Shown here: positions 7,981 to 16,151 of the stretch, in pieces
How the letters are laid out: the number at the start of each line of letters is the position of its first letter
Numbering within the stretch: position 1 is the first letter of the stretch
NCBI RefSeq assembly: GCF_902388705.1
Contig: NZ_CABMQJ010000007.1
Location: 34,738-98,737, forward strand
Length of the DNA stretch: 64,000 bases
Reading direction: 5' to 3'
From: an uncultured Alistipes sp.
GTDB lineage: Bacteria; Bacteroidota; Bacteroidia; Bacteroidales; Rikenellaceae
Program-made: the position numbers and the translations under genes
The notes under the pieces: model-generated
What the model saw: only the letters and a program-made list of their open reading frames with translations
Databases searched by the model: none
Told to the model about the DNA's origin: nothing

Positions 7981-8244
7981 CTACTCCCGATTGCCCCCGC
8001 TTGCGTCCCGCCGCAGCGAATTTATCCCGGCAATCGCGTCCGTGGAACACCGGAACCCTCCCGAATACCCGGGCCAGCGAACGCTGCGGGACATGGCAGG
8101 TTACCCACAAACAGCTTTCAAATCCGACGGTGTCCCTGCCCATGCAAGACCTCAACCGGAATCATCTATCCGCCCGGCAACGAACCGCATCCGCAAACGG
8201 CGCACAGCATCTATCATCGCCACAACGCTCTGATTTCCAATGGC
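7981..8244. other. Remainder of 366-bp gap, no gene seen
   Basis: Between the nitroreductase promoter and the terminator of the tpx operon. The open frames here have no start context, family pattern or codon regularity that I can support. No RNA motif is recognised. Confidence 0.5.
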
Positions 8245-8280
8245 AAAAAAAAAAGACTTTTGCTTTGGCAAAAGTCTTTT
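8245..8280 (-). terminator. Terminator of tpx operon
   Basis: A perfect 13-bp stem (8251-8263 with 8268-8280) has a 4-base loop. On the minus strand it is followed by a run of T (complement of 8245-8250). It lies 18 bases after the stop of the monooxygenase-like gene. Confidence 0.9.
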
Positions 8281-8298
8281 CCCCGTCATCCGGAACCG

Positions 8299-8574
8299 TC
8301 AGAAAACGAACTTCTCGAGCTTCATCTCACCCAACTGGTGCAAGCGCGGCACCAGCGTCGTGAAGTGCGAGGCCTGCTCGTGGGCAGCCAGGGCCTTGGC
8401 GTCGCTCCACGTTTCGCAAATCATCAGCACGTCCTTGCGGGTCGAGCTTTCGAACAGGTCGTATGCAATACACCCCTCGTCCTTAAGCGAAGCCGCGACC
8501 AGCTCCTTTGCGGTGTTCATTATCTCCTCCCGGTTGGACTCCGTCGTCCGGATAAAAACATTCAATCGTATCAT
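8299..8574 (-). CDS. Antibiotic biosynthesis monooxygenase (ABM) domain protein
   Basis: A 91-residue single-domain protein of the dimeric alpha/beta ferredoxin-like ABM fold. The sequence begins MIRLNVFIRTTESNREEI and carries the family's EGCIAYDLFES and VLMICETWSDAKALAAHEQA blocks, with HFTTL before the final strand. Related small proteins such as YgiN act as quinol monooxygenases, while others degrade haem; the present sequence does not decide which. It starts 18 bases after tpx on the same strand and shares its promoter and terminator, so a role in peroxide or quinone stress is a reasonable inference. Confidence 0.82.
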   Translation of the reverse strand: MIRLNVFIRTTESNREEIMNTAKELVAASLKDEGCIAYDLFESSTRKDVLMICETWSDAKALAAHEQASHFTTLVPRLHQLGEMKLEKFVF

Positions 8575-8592
8575 AAATCTATCTGTTTAGGT

Positions 8593-9099
8593 TTAGTTGT
8601 TCTTAACTGCCTCCACGGCCTTGTCGTAATCGGGTTCCTCGGTAATCTCCGGCACCAGTTCGGTGTAAACCACCTTTCCGGCCTTGTCAATCACTACCAC
8701 TGCACGGGCGAGAAGCCCGGCCAGCGGGCCGTCGGACATCAGCACGCCGTAAGCCTTATCGAATCCCGACGTGCGGAAATCGGATGCGGGCACGACATTG
8801 TCGATTCCCTCCGTAGTACAGAAACGGGATTGTGCGAACGGCAGGTCCTTCGATACGGCCACGACGGTGGTGTCGGGCAGCGAAGAGGCCAGTTTGTTGA
8901 ATTTGCGCACAGAGGTAGCGCAGACGCCCGTATCGAGGCTGGGAAATATGTTCAGCACCACGCGCCGGCCTTTCAGGCTGCCGAGCGTCAGCGGCGACAG
9001 ATCGCTCTTTACCAATTCGAATTCGGGGGCCTGAACGCCTGTCTGGATGAATTCGCCGTCGATATGTACGGGCGAACCCTTGAAATTTGTCGTTGTCAT
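8593..9099 (-). CDS. tpx: Thiol peroxidase Tpx
   Basis: This 168-residue protein is an atypical 2-Cys peroxiredoxin of the Tpx family, reducing peroxides in the cytoplasm with thioredoxin as electron donor. The peroxidatic Cys60 sits in SLDTGVCATSVRKF and the resolving Cys94 in AQSRFCTTEGI, the spacing expected for Tpx. The start region NFKGSPVHIDGEF is typical. The ATG at 9099 follows a roughly 95-base leader from a promoter at 9199-9230. It is the first gene of a two-gene operon with the ABM-domain protein and is divergent from an outer-membrane porin gene. Confidence 0.95.
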   Translation of the reverse strand: MTTTNFKGSPVHIDGEFIQTGVQAPEFELVKSDLSPLTLGSLKGRRVVLNIFPSLDTGVCATSVRKFNKLASSLPDTTVVAVSKDLPFAQSRFCTTEGIDNVVPASDFRTSGFDKAYGVLMSDGPLAGLLARAVVVIDKAGKVVYTELVPEITEEPDYDKAVEAVKNN

Positions 9100-9198
9100 C
9101 GTCGTTTATTTTAACTGTTATATCCTAAAACGTGCCGCCGCCGGGTTTATTGCCCGCAGGCTCACCCTGCGACAGACTGTATCCCGGACAGTATCACA

Positions 9199-9230
9199 CA
9201 AATATAATTCCTTTTTTACAGCATACCAAC
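9199..9230 (-). promoter_or_regulatory. Promoter of tpx operon
   Basis: On the minus strand, GTTG (9227-9230) and TATATTTG (9199-9206) are separated by exactly 20 bases. The -7 box is a perfect TAnnTTTG and the -33 box matches three of four positions. Confidence 0.65.
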
Positions 9231-9302
9231 GTCTGTTTCATATTCTTTTCAGGTTTACTTTCCAACTTTGCAGCGACATGACCGGAACAAGCATATTTTT
9301 TG

Positions 9303-9310
9303 TATTTTTG
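9303..9310 (+). promoter_or_regulatory. Possible -7 box of porin gene
   Basis: TATTTTTG matches TAnnTTTG 40 bases before the start codon, but a TTTG (9267-9270) lies too far upstream to be the partner. Confidence 0.4.
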
Positions 9311-9350
9311 CCCGAAGCCGGAAAAACGCAAACAAACAGACAAGACCGAC

Positions 9351-10622
9351 ATGAAAAAAACACTCTTCCTGTTCCTGCTGACCTGCACCTGCACGCTCGC
9401 AGCGGCACAGGAGCGCTCGATGCTGAAACATACCGAAGTCACAGCGGCGGATTCGCTCGACGACGACAACCAACAGCCGGAACGCCTTCGCAACATGCCC
9501 AACCTCGAGGTAGGCAAAGGCATCACGTTCCGCCCCAAGAACAACTGGTTCTCGCTGACCATGCGCTTCCGCATGCAGAACATGGTGGGGTTATCGTTCG
9601 ACGAAGATTTCACGCTCACGAAAACCGACGCCCAGGTAAAACGGCTCCGGCTGCGCTTCGACGGACATATTTACTCGCCGAAACTGGTTTACTCCGTACA
9701 GCTGGGTTTCACCTCCTACGATACCGATCCCCTGCCCAACGGCAACATGAACATCGTCCGTGACGCTATCGTCTACTACGTCCCGAGTCCCAAATGGAAC
9801 ATCGGGTTCGGACAAACCAAAATCAAGGCCAACCGGGCGCGCATCAACTCGTCGAGCGCCCTGCAGTTCGTAGACCGCAGCATCGTCAACAGCGAGTTCA
9901 ACCTCGACCGCGACTTCGGCTTCTTCGGCGAATACAACATGCGCGGCGGCGAGGGCTTCAACCTGTCGGCCAAAGGCTCCGTGACACTGGGCGAGGGCCG
10001 CAACTGGGGCAGCTCGTCGAACGGGGGACTGGCCTACACGGGACGCCTGGAGCTCTACCCACTGGGGCGGTTCAAAGCCAAAGGCGACGTGCTGGAAGGG
10101 GACTTCGAGGGAGAGGAAAAAGTCAAGATACTGCTGGCCGGGGCCTACTCCTTCAACCACAAGGCCTCGCGCCTGAGCGGCCAGCGGGGCGCGTCCATGC
10201 CCGACGACGCCACGCGGAATATCGGCTCCTATTTCGCCGACTTCATTCTCAAATACCGCGGCTTCGCCTTCTACACCGATTTTATGGGACGCACGTGCCC
10301 CGACCCGCAGTTCGGCCCCGGCAAAAACGAATTCGTATACAGCGGATGCGGACTCAATGTCCAGACCAGCTACCTCTTCGACCGCAAATGGGAGTTGGCC
10401 CTGCGCAATTCAACACTCTTCCCGGAGAACGAAATTCAGGCCCTGACCGGCTACGTGCGCCGGAACCAGTCGACGTTGGGAATAACACGCTATATCATCG
10501 GCCACAGCCTGAAAGTTCAGGCCGACATGTCGTACCACTTTTACGACCGCGTGACGGCCCCCGTCGGCAAATCGCCGCAGGACGGTTGGGAAATCCGCTT
10601 CTCGCTGGAGCTGGGACTCTGA
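9351..10622 (+). CDS. Outer-membrane porin, phosphate-selective porin O/P-like
   Basis: A 423-residue protein. Residues 1-20 form a signal peptide (MKKTLFLFLLTCTCTLAAAQ) with the Ala-Gln cut typical of Bacteroidota. The rest alternates polar and aromatic residues as in a beta barrel, with GKGITFRPKNNWFSLTMRFR opening the barrel and RLRLRFDGHIYSPKLVYSVQ following. The pattern matches the porin O/P family. The chain ends with the short strand WEIRFSLELGL. The substrate cannot be read from sequence; homologues are often called phosphate- or polyphosphate-selective by name only. It is a single-gene unit ended by a bidirectional terminator. Confidence 0.8.
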   Translation: MKKTLFLFLLTCTCTLAAAQERSMLKHTEVTAADSLDDDNQQPERLRNMPNLEVGKGITFRPKNNWFSLTMRFRMQNMVGLSFDEDFTLTKTDAQVKRLRLRFDGHIYSPKLVYSVQLGFTSYDTDPLPNGNMNIVRDAIVYYVPSPKWNIGFGQTKIKANRARINSSSALQFVDRSIVNSEFNLDRDFGFFGEYNMRGGEGFNLSAKGSVTLGEGRNWGSSSNGGLAYTGRLELYPLGRFKAKGDVLEGDFEGEEKVKILLAGAYSFNHKASRLSGQRGASMPDDATRNIGSYFADFILKYRGFAFYTDFMGRTCPDPQFGPGKNEFVYSGCGLNVQTSYLFDRKWELALRNSTLFPENEIQALTGYVRRNQSTLGITRYIIGHSLKVQADMSYHFYDRVTAPVGKSPQDGWEIRFSLELGL

Positions 10623-10625
10623 CAA

Positions 10626-10657
10626 AAAACACCCGGGGCTGCCGCTCCGGGTGTTTT
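10626..10657. terminator. Bidirectional terminator between porin and exonuclease
   Basis: AAAACACCCGG (10626-10636) pairs with 10647-10657 around a 10-base loop. A/T flanks are on both sides, and it sits between two convergent stop codons. Confidence 0.85.
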
Positions 10658-10659
10658 AT

Positions 10660-11154
10660 TCAGAGGATTTTAAGTGCAATTCGGGCGCAGGCTTCGGCGT
10701 CGGCCAGCGCATGGTGGTGGTTGGCCAGGTCGAACCCGCAGGCGGCCGACACGGTATGAAGCTGGTGGTTGGGCAGCCGGCTGCCGAAAGTCCGGCGCGA
10801 AGCACGGCACGTGCAGTAAAACTGATAACCGGGATACGGCATGCCGTACAACTCGAAAACAGCCCGCAGGCACCCTTCGTCGAAAGGCGAATTATGGGCC
10901 ACGAGCGGCAGGCCCTCGATACGGGGCGCAATCTGCTTCCACACCTCCGCAAAATCGGGGGCTTCGGCGGTATCTTCATAGGTAAGGCCGTGGATGGCCG
11001 TGGTGAAACGGCTGTAAAAATTGGGACGCGGGCGAATCAGGCTGTACAGGGTGTCGACCACTTCGCCGCCGCGGACAACGACGACACCTACCGAGCAGAC
11101 GCTCGTACGCCGGCCGTTGGCCGTTTCGAAATCTATGGCTGCAAAATCTTTCAT
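10660..11154 (-). CDS. 3'-5' exonuclease, DnaQ-like (DEDDh)
   Basis: The ATG at 11154 (MKDFAAIDFETANG) is preferred to an earlier in-frame start because it places the exonuclease I motif at the N terminus as usual. The 164-residue protein has DEDDh motifs: Asp8 and Glu10 in IDFET, a HNSPFDEGCL block (Exo II), and HHHALADAEACA with the catalytic His and Asp (Exo III). It is the stand-alone form related to the epsilon subunit of DNA polymerase III, acting on DNA or RNA 3' ends. A TATCTTTG -7 box lies 24 bases upstream. It converges on the porin gene. Confidence 0.9.
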   Translation of the reverse strand: MKDFAAIDFETANGRRTSVCSVGVVVVRGGEVVDTLYSLIRPRPNFYSRFTTAIHGLTYEDTAEAPDFAEVWKQIAPRIEGLPLVAHNSPFDEGCLRAVFELYGMPYPGYQFYCTCRASRRTFGSRLPNHQLHTVSAACGFDLANHHHALADAEACARIALKIL

Positions 11155-11177
11155 CGTTTTCAAGCTGGACACAGTTG

Positions 11178-11185
11178 CAAAGATA
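11178..11185 (-). promoter_or_regulatory. -7 box of exonuclease gene
   Basis: CAAAGATA reads TATCTTTG on the minus strand, 24 bases before the start codon. No -33 TTTG at standard spacing. Confidence 0.5.
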
Positions 11186-11219
11186 GGCATTTTCGCGGCC
11201 AGCCGTACCCGGGAAACGT

Positions 11220-11458
11220 AAAAAAATCCCGTTCATTGCGGACGGGACGGCGAAGTTTTGGGGCCGGCCGGCAACACGCCCCGCACAGGCGGTGTTCACG
11301 AAGGGCGTCGGGCGCTGCCCGGCACCCTCCCCGCTGTTTCGAAACGGCGACGGGCGTATGACGATACCGCAAGGGGCACATTCTGTCCTCCGACAGGATA
11401 CAACGGATTGAAATTATGCTATCTTTGTATCCGGAGTAACAAACAAAACCACCGGATT
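11220..11458. other. Hairpin-dense 240-bp intergenic segment
   Basis: The segment holds several stems: TCCCGT/ACGGGA (11227-11232 with 11242-11247), which on the minus strand is followed by a run of T; GTCGGGC paired with GCCCGGC near 11308-11324 inside flanking GGG/CCC; GCTGTT/AACGGC around TCGA near 11332-11347; and CTGTC/GACAG (11383-11387 with 11392-11396). No protein-coding frame is convincing. It may encode a minus-strand structured RNA or simply be GC-rich leader and promoter sequence of the SGNH gene, whose -7 box lies at 11420-11427. Confidence 0.35.
11420..11427 (+). promoter_or_regulatory. -7 box of SGNH hydrolase gene
   Basis: TATCTTTG is an exact TAnnTTTG match 31 bases before the start codon. 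A 5-bp dyad CTGTC/GACAG lies 23 bases further upstream. No clear -33 box. Confidence 0.5.
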
Positions 11459-12547
11459 ATGAAACGCATACACCTGTTGATGCTGCTCGGGAGCGCACTC
11501 TTCGCTGCAGCGTCGCATGCCGCACCGCCCATCCGCTACGTAGACGCAACGACGCTGACCATTATCGGCAAAGCCCTGCCCACAGAACTCCCCTATAACC
11601 GCATCGACACGGCGCGGTTCCGGGTGCCGGCCAAAACCGTCGGCTTCTGCTACCATTCGACAGGACTGGCCGTCGTTTTCCGCACCGACAGCCGCACAAT
11701 CTGCGCACGCTGGGAAACTTCGGGCAAAAACCCCGGCGCCAACATGACCGCCATCGCCCAGAAAGGACTCGACCTGTATATCCGCCGAGGCGGAGAATGG
11801 GTTTTCGCCGGAGTGGGAACGCCGAAGATAGACGGCAGGAACGACCGCCACGAAGCCACACTGGTCAGCACCCTGGAGGAGGGTGAAAAGGAGTGCCTGC
11901 TTTACCTGCCGCTCTACGACCAGCTGAAGCGCCTCGAAATCGGCGTCGACGGACAGAGCGACATCGCCCCGATGGAAAACCCGTTCCGCCACAGAATCGT
12001 AATCCACGGCTCGAGCATTACGCACGGCATAGCGGCCGGACGCGCCGGTATGTGTTACTCCTCCCGGCTCGGACGCGACCTGGGGCTTTACTTCATCAAC
12101 CTCGGGTTCAGCGGACAATGCACCATGCAACCCGAGTTCGCCTCTTACCTGGCGCACGTCGAAGCCGACGCATTCATCCTGGACTGCTTCTCCAACCCCT
12201 CGGCCAAAACCATCGACGAGCGGTTCGACGCATTTGTGGATACCATCCGCAAGGCGCATCCCACTACCCCGCTGATTTTCCTGCAGACCATCCGCCGCGA
12301 AACCCGTAACTTCAGCACCAGAATCGAAAAGTTCGAAAGCGACAAAATGGCCGCAGCCGAGGCACGAATCCGCGAGCGCATGAAAACGGACAAACACATC
12401 TACTTCGTCGCTCCGGGCGACCTGCTGGGCGGCGACCACATCGCTACGACCGACGGCATCCACCCCACCGACCTCGGATTCACACGCATGCTCGAACGCA
12501 TCGAGCCGCCGATTCGGAAAATCCTCAAAAAATACGGCATCCGGTAA
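11459..12547 (+). CDS. Secreted SGNH/GDSL hydrolase with N-terminal beta domain
   Basis: A 362-residue protein with a signal peptide ending about residue 21 (AAASHAAPP). Residues about 25-170 resemble the beta-sandwich SGNH_hydro_N domain of Bacteroidota esterases, and the hydrolase fold follows. Block I is IHGSSITHG with the likely nucleophile Ser186; LGFSGQC supplies the block II Gly and DCFSNPS occupies the block III position. TDGIHPTDLG supplies Asp332 and His335. Such proteins remove O-acyl groups from polysaccharides or act as lipases or esterases; the substrate is not evident here. It converges on guaA behind a shared terminator. Confidence 0.85.
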   Translation: MKRIHLLMLLGSALFAAASHAAPPIRYVDATTLTIIGKALPTELPYNRIDTARFRVPAKTVGFCYHSTGLAVVFRTDSRTICARWETSGKNPGANMTAIAQKGLDLYIRRGGEWVFAGVGTPKIDGRNDRHEATLVSTLEEGEKECLLYLPLYDQLKRLEIGVDGQSDIAPMENPFRHRIVIHGSSITHGIAAGRAGMCYSSRLGRDLGLYFINLGFSGQCTMQPEFASYLAHVEADAFILDCFSNPSAKTIDERFDAFVDTIRKAHPTTPLIFLQTIRRETRNFSTRIEKFESDKMAAAEARIRERMKTDKHIYFVAPGDLLGGDHIATTDGIHPTDLGFTRMLERIEPPIRKILKKYGIR

Positions 12548-12584
12548 CCGCCCCGCCGGGTGCACACCGGGATACCCTGCAAAA

Positions 12585-12618
12585 CGAACCGCCCGAACTT
12601 TCCAGTCCGGGCGGTTCG
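12585..12618. terminator. Bidirectional terminator, SGNH gene and gua operon
   Basis: CGAACCGCCCG (12585-12595) pairs perfectly with 12608-12618 around a 12-base loop, between the two convergent stop codons. Confidence 0.8.
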
Positions 12619-12639
12619 GCATATATATGCCTGCATACT

Positions 12640-14166
12640 TTACTCCCACTCGATCGTTGCGGGCGGTTTCGAGGAGATGTCGTAAACTACGCGGTTGACC
12701 CCCTTGACCTTGTTTATGATGTCGTTCGACACGTTGGCCAGGAATTCGTAGGGCAGGTGCACCCAGTCGGCGGTCATACCGTCCGTCGAGGCCACGGCCC
12801 GCAGGGCGACGCAGCTTTCGTAGGTACGCTCGTCGCCCATCACGCCCACGCTCTTCACGGGCAGCAGGATTGCGCCTGCCTGCCAGACCTTGTCGTAAAG
12901 GCCCGCGTCACGCAGGGCGTCGATATAGATCTTGTCGACGTTTTGCAGGATTTCGACCTTCTCGGGCGTGATGTCGCCGAGGATGCGAATCGCAAGGCCC
13001 GGGCCCGGGAAAGGATGGCGGCCGATCAGCTGGGCCGCAATACCGAGCGAGCGGCCCACGCGGCGCACTTCGTCCTTGAAGAGCAGGCGCAGCGGCTCGA
13101 CAATCCGGAGATTCATCTTCTCGGGAAGTCCGCCGACATTGTGGTGCGACTTGATCGTCGCCGAAGGGCCGTTAACCGACACCGACTCGATGACGTCGGG
13201 ATAAATCGTCCCCTGCGCCAGCCAGCGCACGTCCTCGATACGGACAGCCTCCTCGTTGAACACCTCGATGAAATCGCGGCCGATAATCTTGCGTTTGGTT
13301 TCCGGGTCGCTGACACCGGCCAAATCGCCCAGGAACTTGTCATGGGCCTTGACGCCCTTGACGTTCAGCCCCATGCCCTTGTACGACTCGAGCACATCCT
13401 CGAACTCGTCCTTGCGCAGCAGGCCCGAGTCCACGAAGATGCAGTAGAGGTTTTTGCCGATAGCCTTGTGCAGCAGCACGGCGGCCACGGTCGAATCCAC
13501 GCCGCCGGAAAGGGCCAGCACGACTTTGTCATCGCCCAGCTTCTGCTGCAATTCGCGCACGGTAGCCTCCACGAAACTCTCCGACGTCCACTCCTGCCGG
13601 CAGCCGCAGATACCCGCGACGAAATTGCGGAGCAATTGCGTACCGTCGGTCGAGTGGTAAACCTCGGGATGGAACTGAATGCCCCACGTCTGTTCGTCCT
13701 CGATACGGAACGCCGCCACGCGCACATCTTCCGTGCTGGCGACGATTTTATAATTCGCAGGAACCGAGGTAATCGTGTCGCCGTGCGACATCCACACTTG
13801 CGTGGTTCGGGGCAGGCCCTGCATCAGCGGGTCATTGGCATCGCCCACGGAGAGCATCGCACGCCCGTATTCACGGCTGGGTGCGGGCTGCACCTCACCG
13901 CCGAAAGACGAGGCGAGGAACTGTGCGCCGTAGCAGACGCCCAGCAGGGGCAGTTTGCCCTTAATCGCCGTAAGGTCTGGATTGGGGGCATGCTCGTCCC
14001 GCACGGAGAAAGGGCTGCCCGAGAGAATCACACCCCTCACCGAAGCGTCCAGCGCCGGAATCTTGTTGAAAGGGTGGATTTCGCAATAGACATTCAGTTC
14101 CCGCACGCGCCGCGCAATGAGCTGCGTGTACTGCGAACCGAAGTCGAGGATCAGGATTTTTTCCAT
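12640..14166 (-). CDS. guaA: GMP synthase (glutamine-hydrolysing)
   Basis: A full-length 508-residue GMP synthetase, converting XMP, ATP and glutamine to GMP in the cytoplasm. The N-terminal class I amidotransferase domain has the catalytic Cys78 (LLGVCYGAQ) and the His166/Glu168 pair (QFHPEVYH). The ATP pyrophosphatase P-loop SGGVDS is at residues 220-225, and the C-terminal dimerisation domain ends with the conserved PPATIEWE. It is the last gene of the guaB-DUF3795-guaA operon, 13 bases after the DUF3795 gene, so two consecutive GMP-forming steps from IMP are co-expressed. Confidence 0.97.
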   Translation of the reverse strand: MEKILILDFGSQYTQLIARRVRELNVYCEIHPFNKIPALDASVRGVILSGSPFSVRDEHAPNPDLTAIKGKLPLLGVCYGAQFLASSFGGEVQPAPSREYGRAMLSVGDANDPLMQGLPRTTQVWMSHGDTITSVPANYKIVASTEDVRVAAFRIEDEQTWGIQFHPEVYHSTDGTQLLRNFVAGICGCRQEWTSESFVEATVRELQQKLGDDKVVLALSGGVDSTVAAVLLHKAIGKNLYCIFVDSGLLRKDEFEDVLESYKGMGLNVKGVKAHDKFLGDLAGVSDPETKRKIIGRDFIEVFNEEAVRIEDVRWLAQGTIYPDVIESVSVNGPSATIKSHHNVGGLPEKMNLRIVEPLRLLFKDEVRRVGRSLGIAAQLIGRHPFPGPGLAIRILGDITPEKVEILQNVDKIYIDALRDAGLYDKVWQAGAILLPVKSVGVMGDERTYESCVALRAVASTDGMTADWVHLPYEFLANVSNDIINKVKGVNRVVYDISSKPPATIEWE

Positions 14167-14179
14167 CTATTTTCGTTGT

Positions 14180-14518
14180 TTATTGTTTCTTTACCGGACG
14201 GTTGTAACATCCCGCAAGGTGCATTTCCGCGGCGAAAGCCTCATACCCAGTTTCGCGGATACGCTCGATACAGCCCCGGCGGTCGGAGCGGAACACGAGC
14301 CCGAATACCTTGGCAATAAAGTTGTTGAACTTTCCGCAGGCCTCCAGCGGCATCAACGTGCACTCGGCGCAACTCTGCCAGCCGTGTTCCCGGCAGCAGG
14401 AACGCACTTCGCACCACGAAGCCTTTTCATTGGCATGGCATCCCGGACAACTCCCCTTACGGAATTTCCGGCAGGTACCGCAGAAGAGCCCGCAGGCCGC
14501 GATTTCGGGATTCATCAT
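14180..14518 (-). CDS. DUF3795 cysteine-rich protein inside gua operon
   Basis: This 112-residue protein matches the DUF3795 pattern: AACGLFCGTCRKF near the N terminus, GSCPGC, and CAECTLMPLEACGKF. Thirteen Cys are visible (9, 13, 16, 24, 27, 36, 41, 42, 50, 53, 61, 83 and 104), many in CxxC or CxxxC pairs, which suggests zinc or iron-sulphur binding (inference). Its ATG overlaps the guaB stop codon by one base (TAATG), so translation is probably coupled, and guaA follows after 13 bases. The function of the family is unknown; the position suggests an accessory role in purine synthesis, but chance co-transcription cannot be excluded. Confidence 0.85.
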   Translation of the reverse strand: MMNPEIAACGLFCGTCRKFRKGSCPGCHANEKASWCEVRSCCREHGWQSCAECTLMPLEACGKFNNFIAKVFGLVFRSDRRGCIERIRETGYEAFAAEMHLAGCYNRPVKKQ

Positions 14519-15996
14519 TACCGCTCGCTGCTGTAATTGGGGGCTTCGCTGGTGATTGCCACGTCGTGCGGATGGCTCTCCTGCATACCCGAGGAGGTTA
14601 TCCGGACGAAGCGGGCCTGCTGCAGGGCCCTGATGTCCTTTGCACCGCAGTAGAACATGCCGGCGCGGACGCCGCCCACGAGCTGGAAGACCGTTTCGCT
14701 CAAGGTACCCTTGAAAGGTACGCGGGCCACGATTCCCTCGGGTACGAGCTTGCTGAAATTGTTCTCGCAGCCCTTCTGGAAATAACGGTCGGCCGAACCG
14801 GCTTTCATCGCGTCGATGGAGCCCATGCCGCGGTAGGATTTGAATTTACGGCCGTTGTAGATAATCGTTTCGCCCGGAGCCTCTTCCGTACCGGCGAACA
14901 TCGAACCGATCATCACGCAGTCGCCGCCCGCAGCCAGCGCCTTGACCATGTCGCCCGAATAGCGCAGTCCGCCGTCGGCAATAATAGGCACGCCCGTACC
15001 GGCAGCGGCCGACGCAGCGTCGAAAATCGCCGAAAGCTGGGGAACGCCCACGCCCGCAATAATGCGGGTGGTGCAAATCGAGCCCGGCCCGATGCCCACC
15101 TTCACGCCGTCGGCGCCGTTCTCGATCAGGAATTTCGCGGCTTCGGCCGTAGCGACGTTGCCAGCGACCACCTCCAGCGAGGGGTATGCCGCCTTGATTT
15201 CCCGGAGTTTGCGGGCAATCGCAATCGAATGTCCGTGCGCCGAGTCGAGCACCACGGCGTCCACATCCTCCTCGACCAGCGCCTTCACGCGCTCCAGCGC
15301 GTCGGGCGTGATTCCCACGCCCGCAGCGACGCGCAGACGCCCTTTGGCATCCTTGCAGGCATTGGGATGATCCTGTACCTTGGTGATGTCCTTATAAGTA
15401 ATAAGCCCCACAAGATGGCCTTCGTCGTCCACCACAGGGAGCTTTTCGATTTTGCTGTTGAGCAGCACTTCCGATGCGTGCGAGAGTTCGGTGCTGTGCG
15501 TGGTGATGAGCCGGTCGCCGGGGGTCATCACCTCTTCGATGCGGCGCGACATGTCGCGCTGGAAACGCAAATCGCGGTTGGTGACGATACCGATCAGCTT
15601 CCGGTCGGCATCCACGACCGGGATACCGCCGATCTTGTTCTCTTTCATCAGGTTGAGCGCATCGCCGACCGTATGGTCTTTCGAGATGGTCACCGGGTCG
15701 TAAATCATACCGTTCTCCGCGCGCTTCACACGGCGCACGTGCGCGGCCTGCTCGGCGATGGACATGTTCTTGTGAATCACGCCGATTCCGCCTTCACGAG
15801 CCAGTGCGATAGCCATCGGCGCTTCGGTAACCGTGTCCATAGCAGCGGACACAATAGGGATGTTGAGTTTGATATTTCGCGAAAACCGGGTCTGGATACT
15901 GACCTCTCGCGGCAACACTTCCGAATAGGCGGGTACAAGCAGCACATCGTCGAACGTAAGTCCTTCGGGCTGAACCCTTTCGTTGATAAAAGACAT
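14518..15996 (-). CDS. guaB: IMP dehydrogenase
   Basis: A 492-residue IMPDH, oxidising IMP to XMP with NAD+, the rate-limiting step to guanine nucleotides. The (beta/alpha)8 barrel is interrupted by a pair of CBS domains (about 98-150 and 160-215) that in the family bind adenine and guanine nucleotides. The catalytic Cys308 lies in GPGSICTTRI, and the flap region has YRGMGSIDAM. The start MSFINERVQPEGLTFDDVLL is standard. It is the first gene of the operon, with a -7 box about 26 bases upstream. Confidence 0.97.
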   Translation of the reverse strand: MSFINERVQPEGLTFDDVLLVPAYSEVLPREVSIQTRFSRNIKLNIPIVSAAMDTVTEAPMAIALAREGGIGVIHKNMSIAEQAAHVRRVKRAENGMIYDPVTISKDHTVGDALNLMKENKIGGIPVVDADRKLIGIVTNRDLRFQRDMSRRIEEVMTPGDRLITTHSTELSHASEVLLNSKIEKLPVVDDEGHLVGLITYKDITKVQDHPNACKDAKGRLRVAAGVGITPDALERVKALVEEDVDAVVLDSAHGHSIAIARKLREIKAAYPSLEVVAGNVATAEAAKFLIENGADGVKVGIGPGSICTTRIIAGVGVPQLSAIFDAASAAAGTGVPIIADGGLRYSGDMVKALAAGGDCVMIGSMFAGTEEAPGETIIYNGRKFKSYRGMGSIDAMKAGSADRYFQKGCENNFSKLVPEGIVARVPFKGTLSETVFQLVGGVRAGMFYCGAKDIRALQQARFVRITSSGMQESHPHDVAITSEAPNYSSER

Positions 15997-16021
15997 AATG
16001 AACGTGGATTTTTGTTGCTCG

Positions 16022-16029
16022 CAAAAGTA
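16022..16029 (-). promoter_or_regulatory. -7 box of gua operon
   Basis: CAAAAGTA reads TACTTTTG on the minus strand, an exact TAnnTTTG match 26 bases before guaB. The element at -33 is poor (TTAG at 20-base spacing). Confidence 0.5.
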
Positions 16030-16101
16030 ATCATTTTTTTCGAAACGGCCTAAAATCCGGACCTTTCCGGTGATTTTTTTATCAACATTTTATCAAAGGA
16101 C

Positions 16102-16131
16102 AAAAAAAGTCCGGAACGCAACGTTCCGGAC
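16102..16131 (-). terminator. Terminator of panB
   Basis: A perfect 10-bp stem (16109-16118 with 16122-16131) has a 3-base loop. On the minus strand it is followed by seven T. It lies 20 bases past the panB stop. Confidence 0.92.
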
Positions 16132-16151
16132 ATACATTCCGTAAAACAGAA

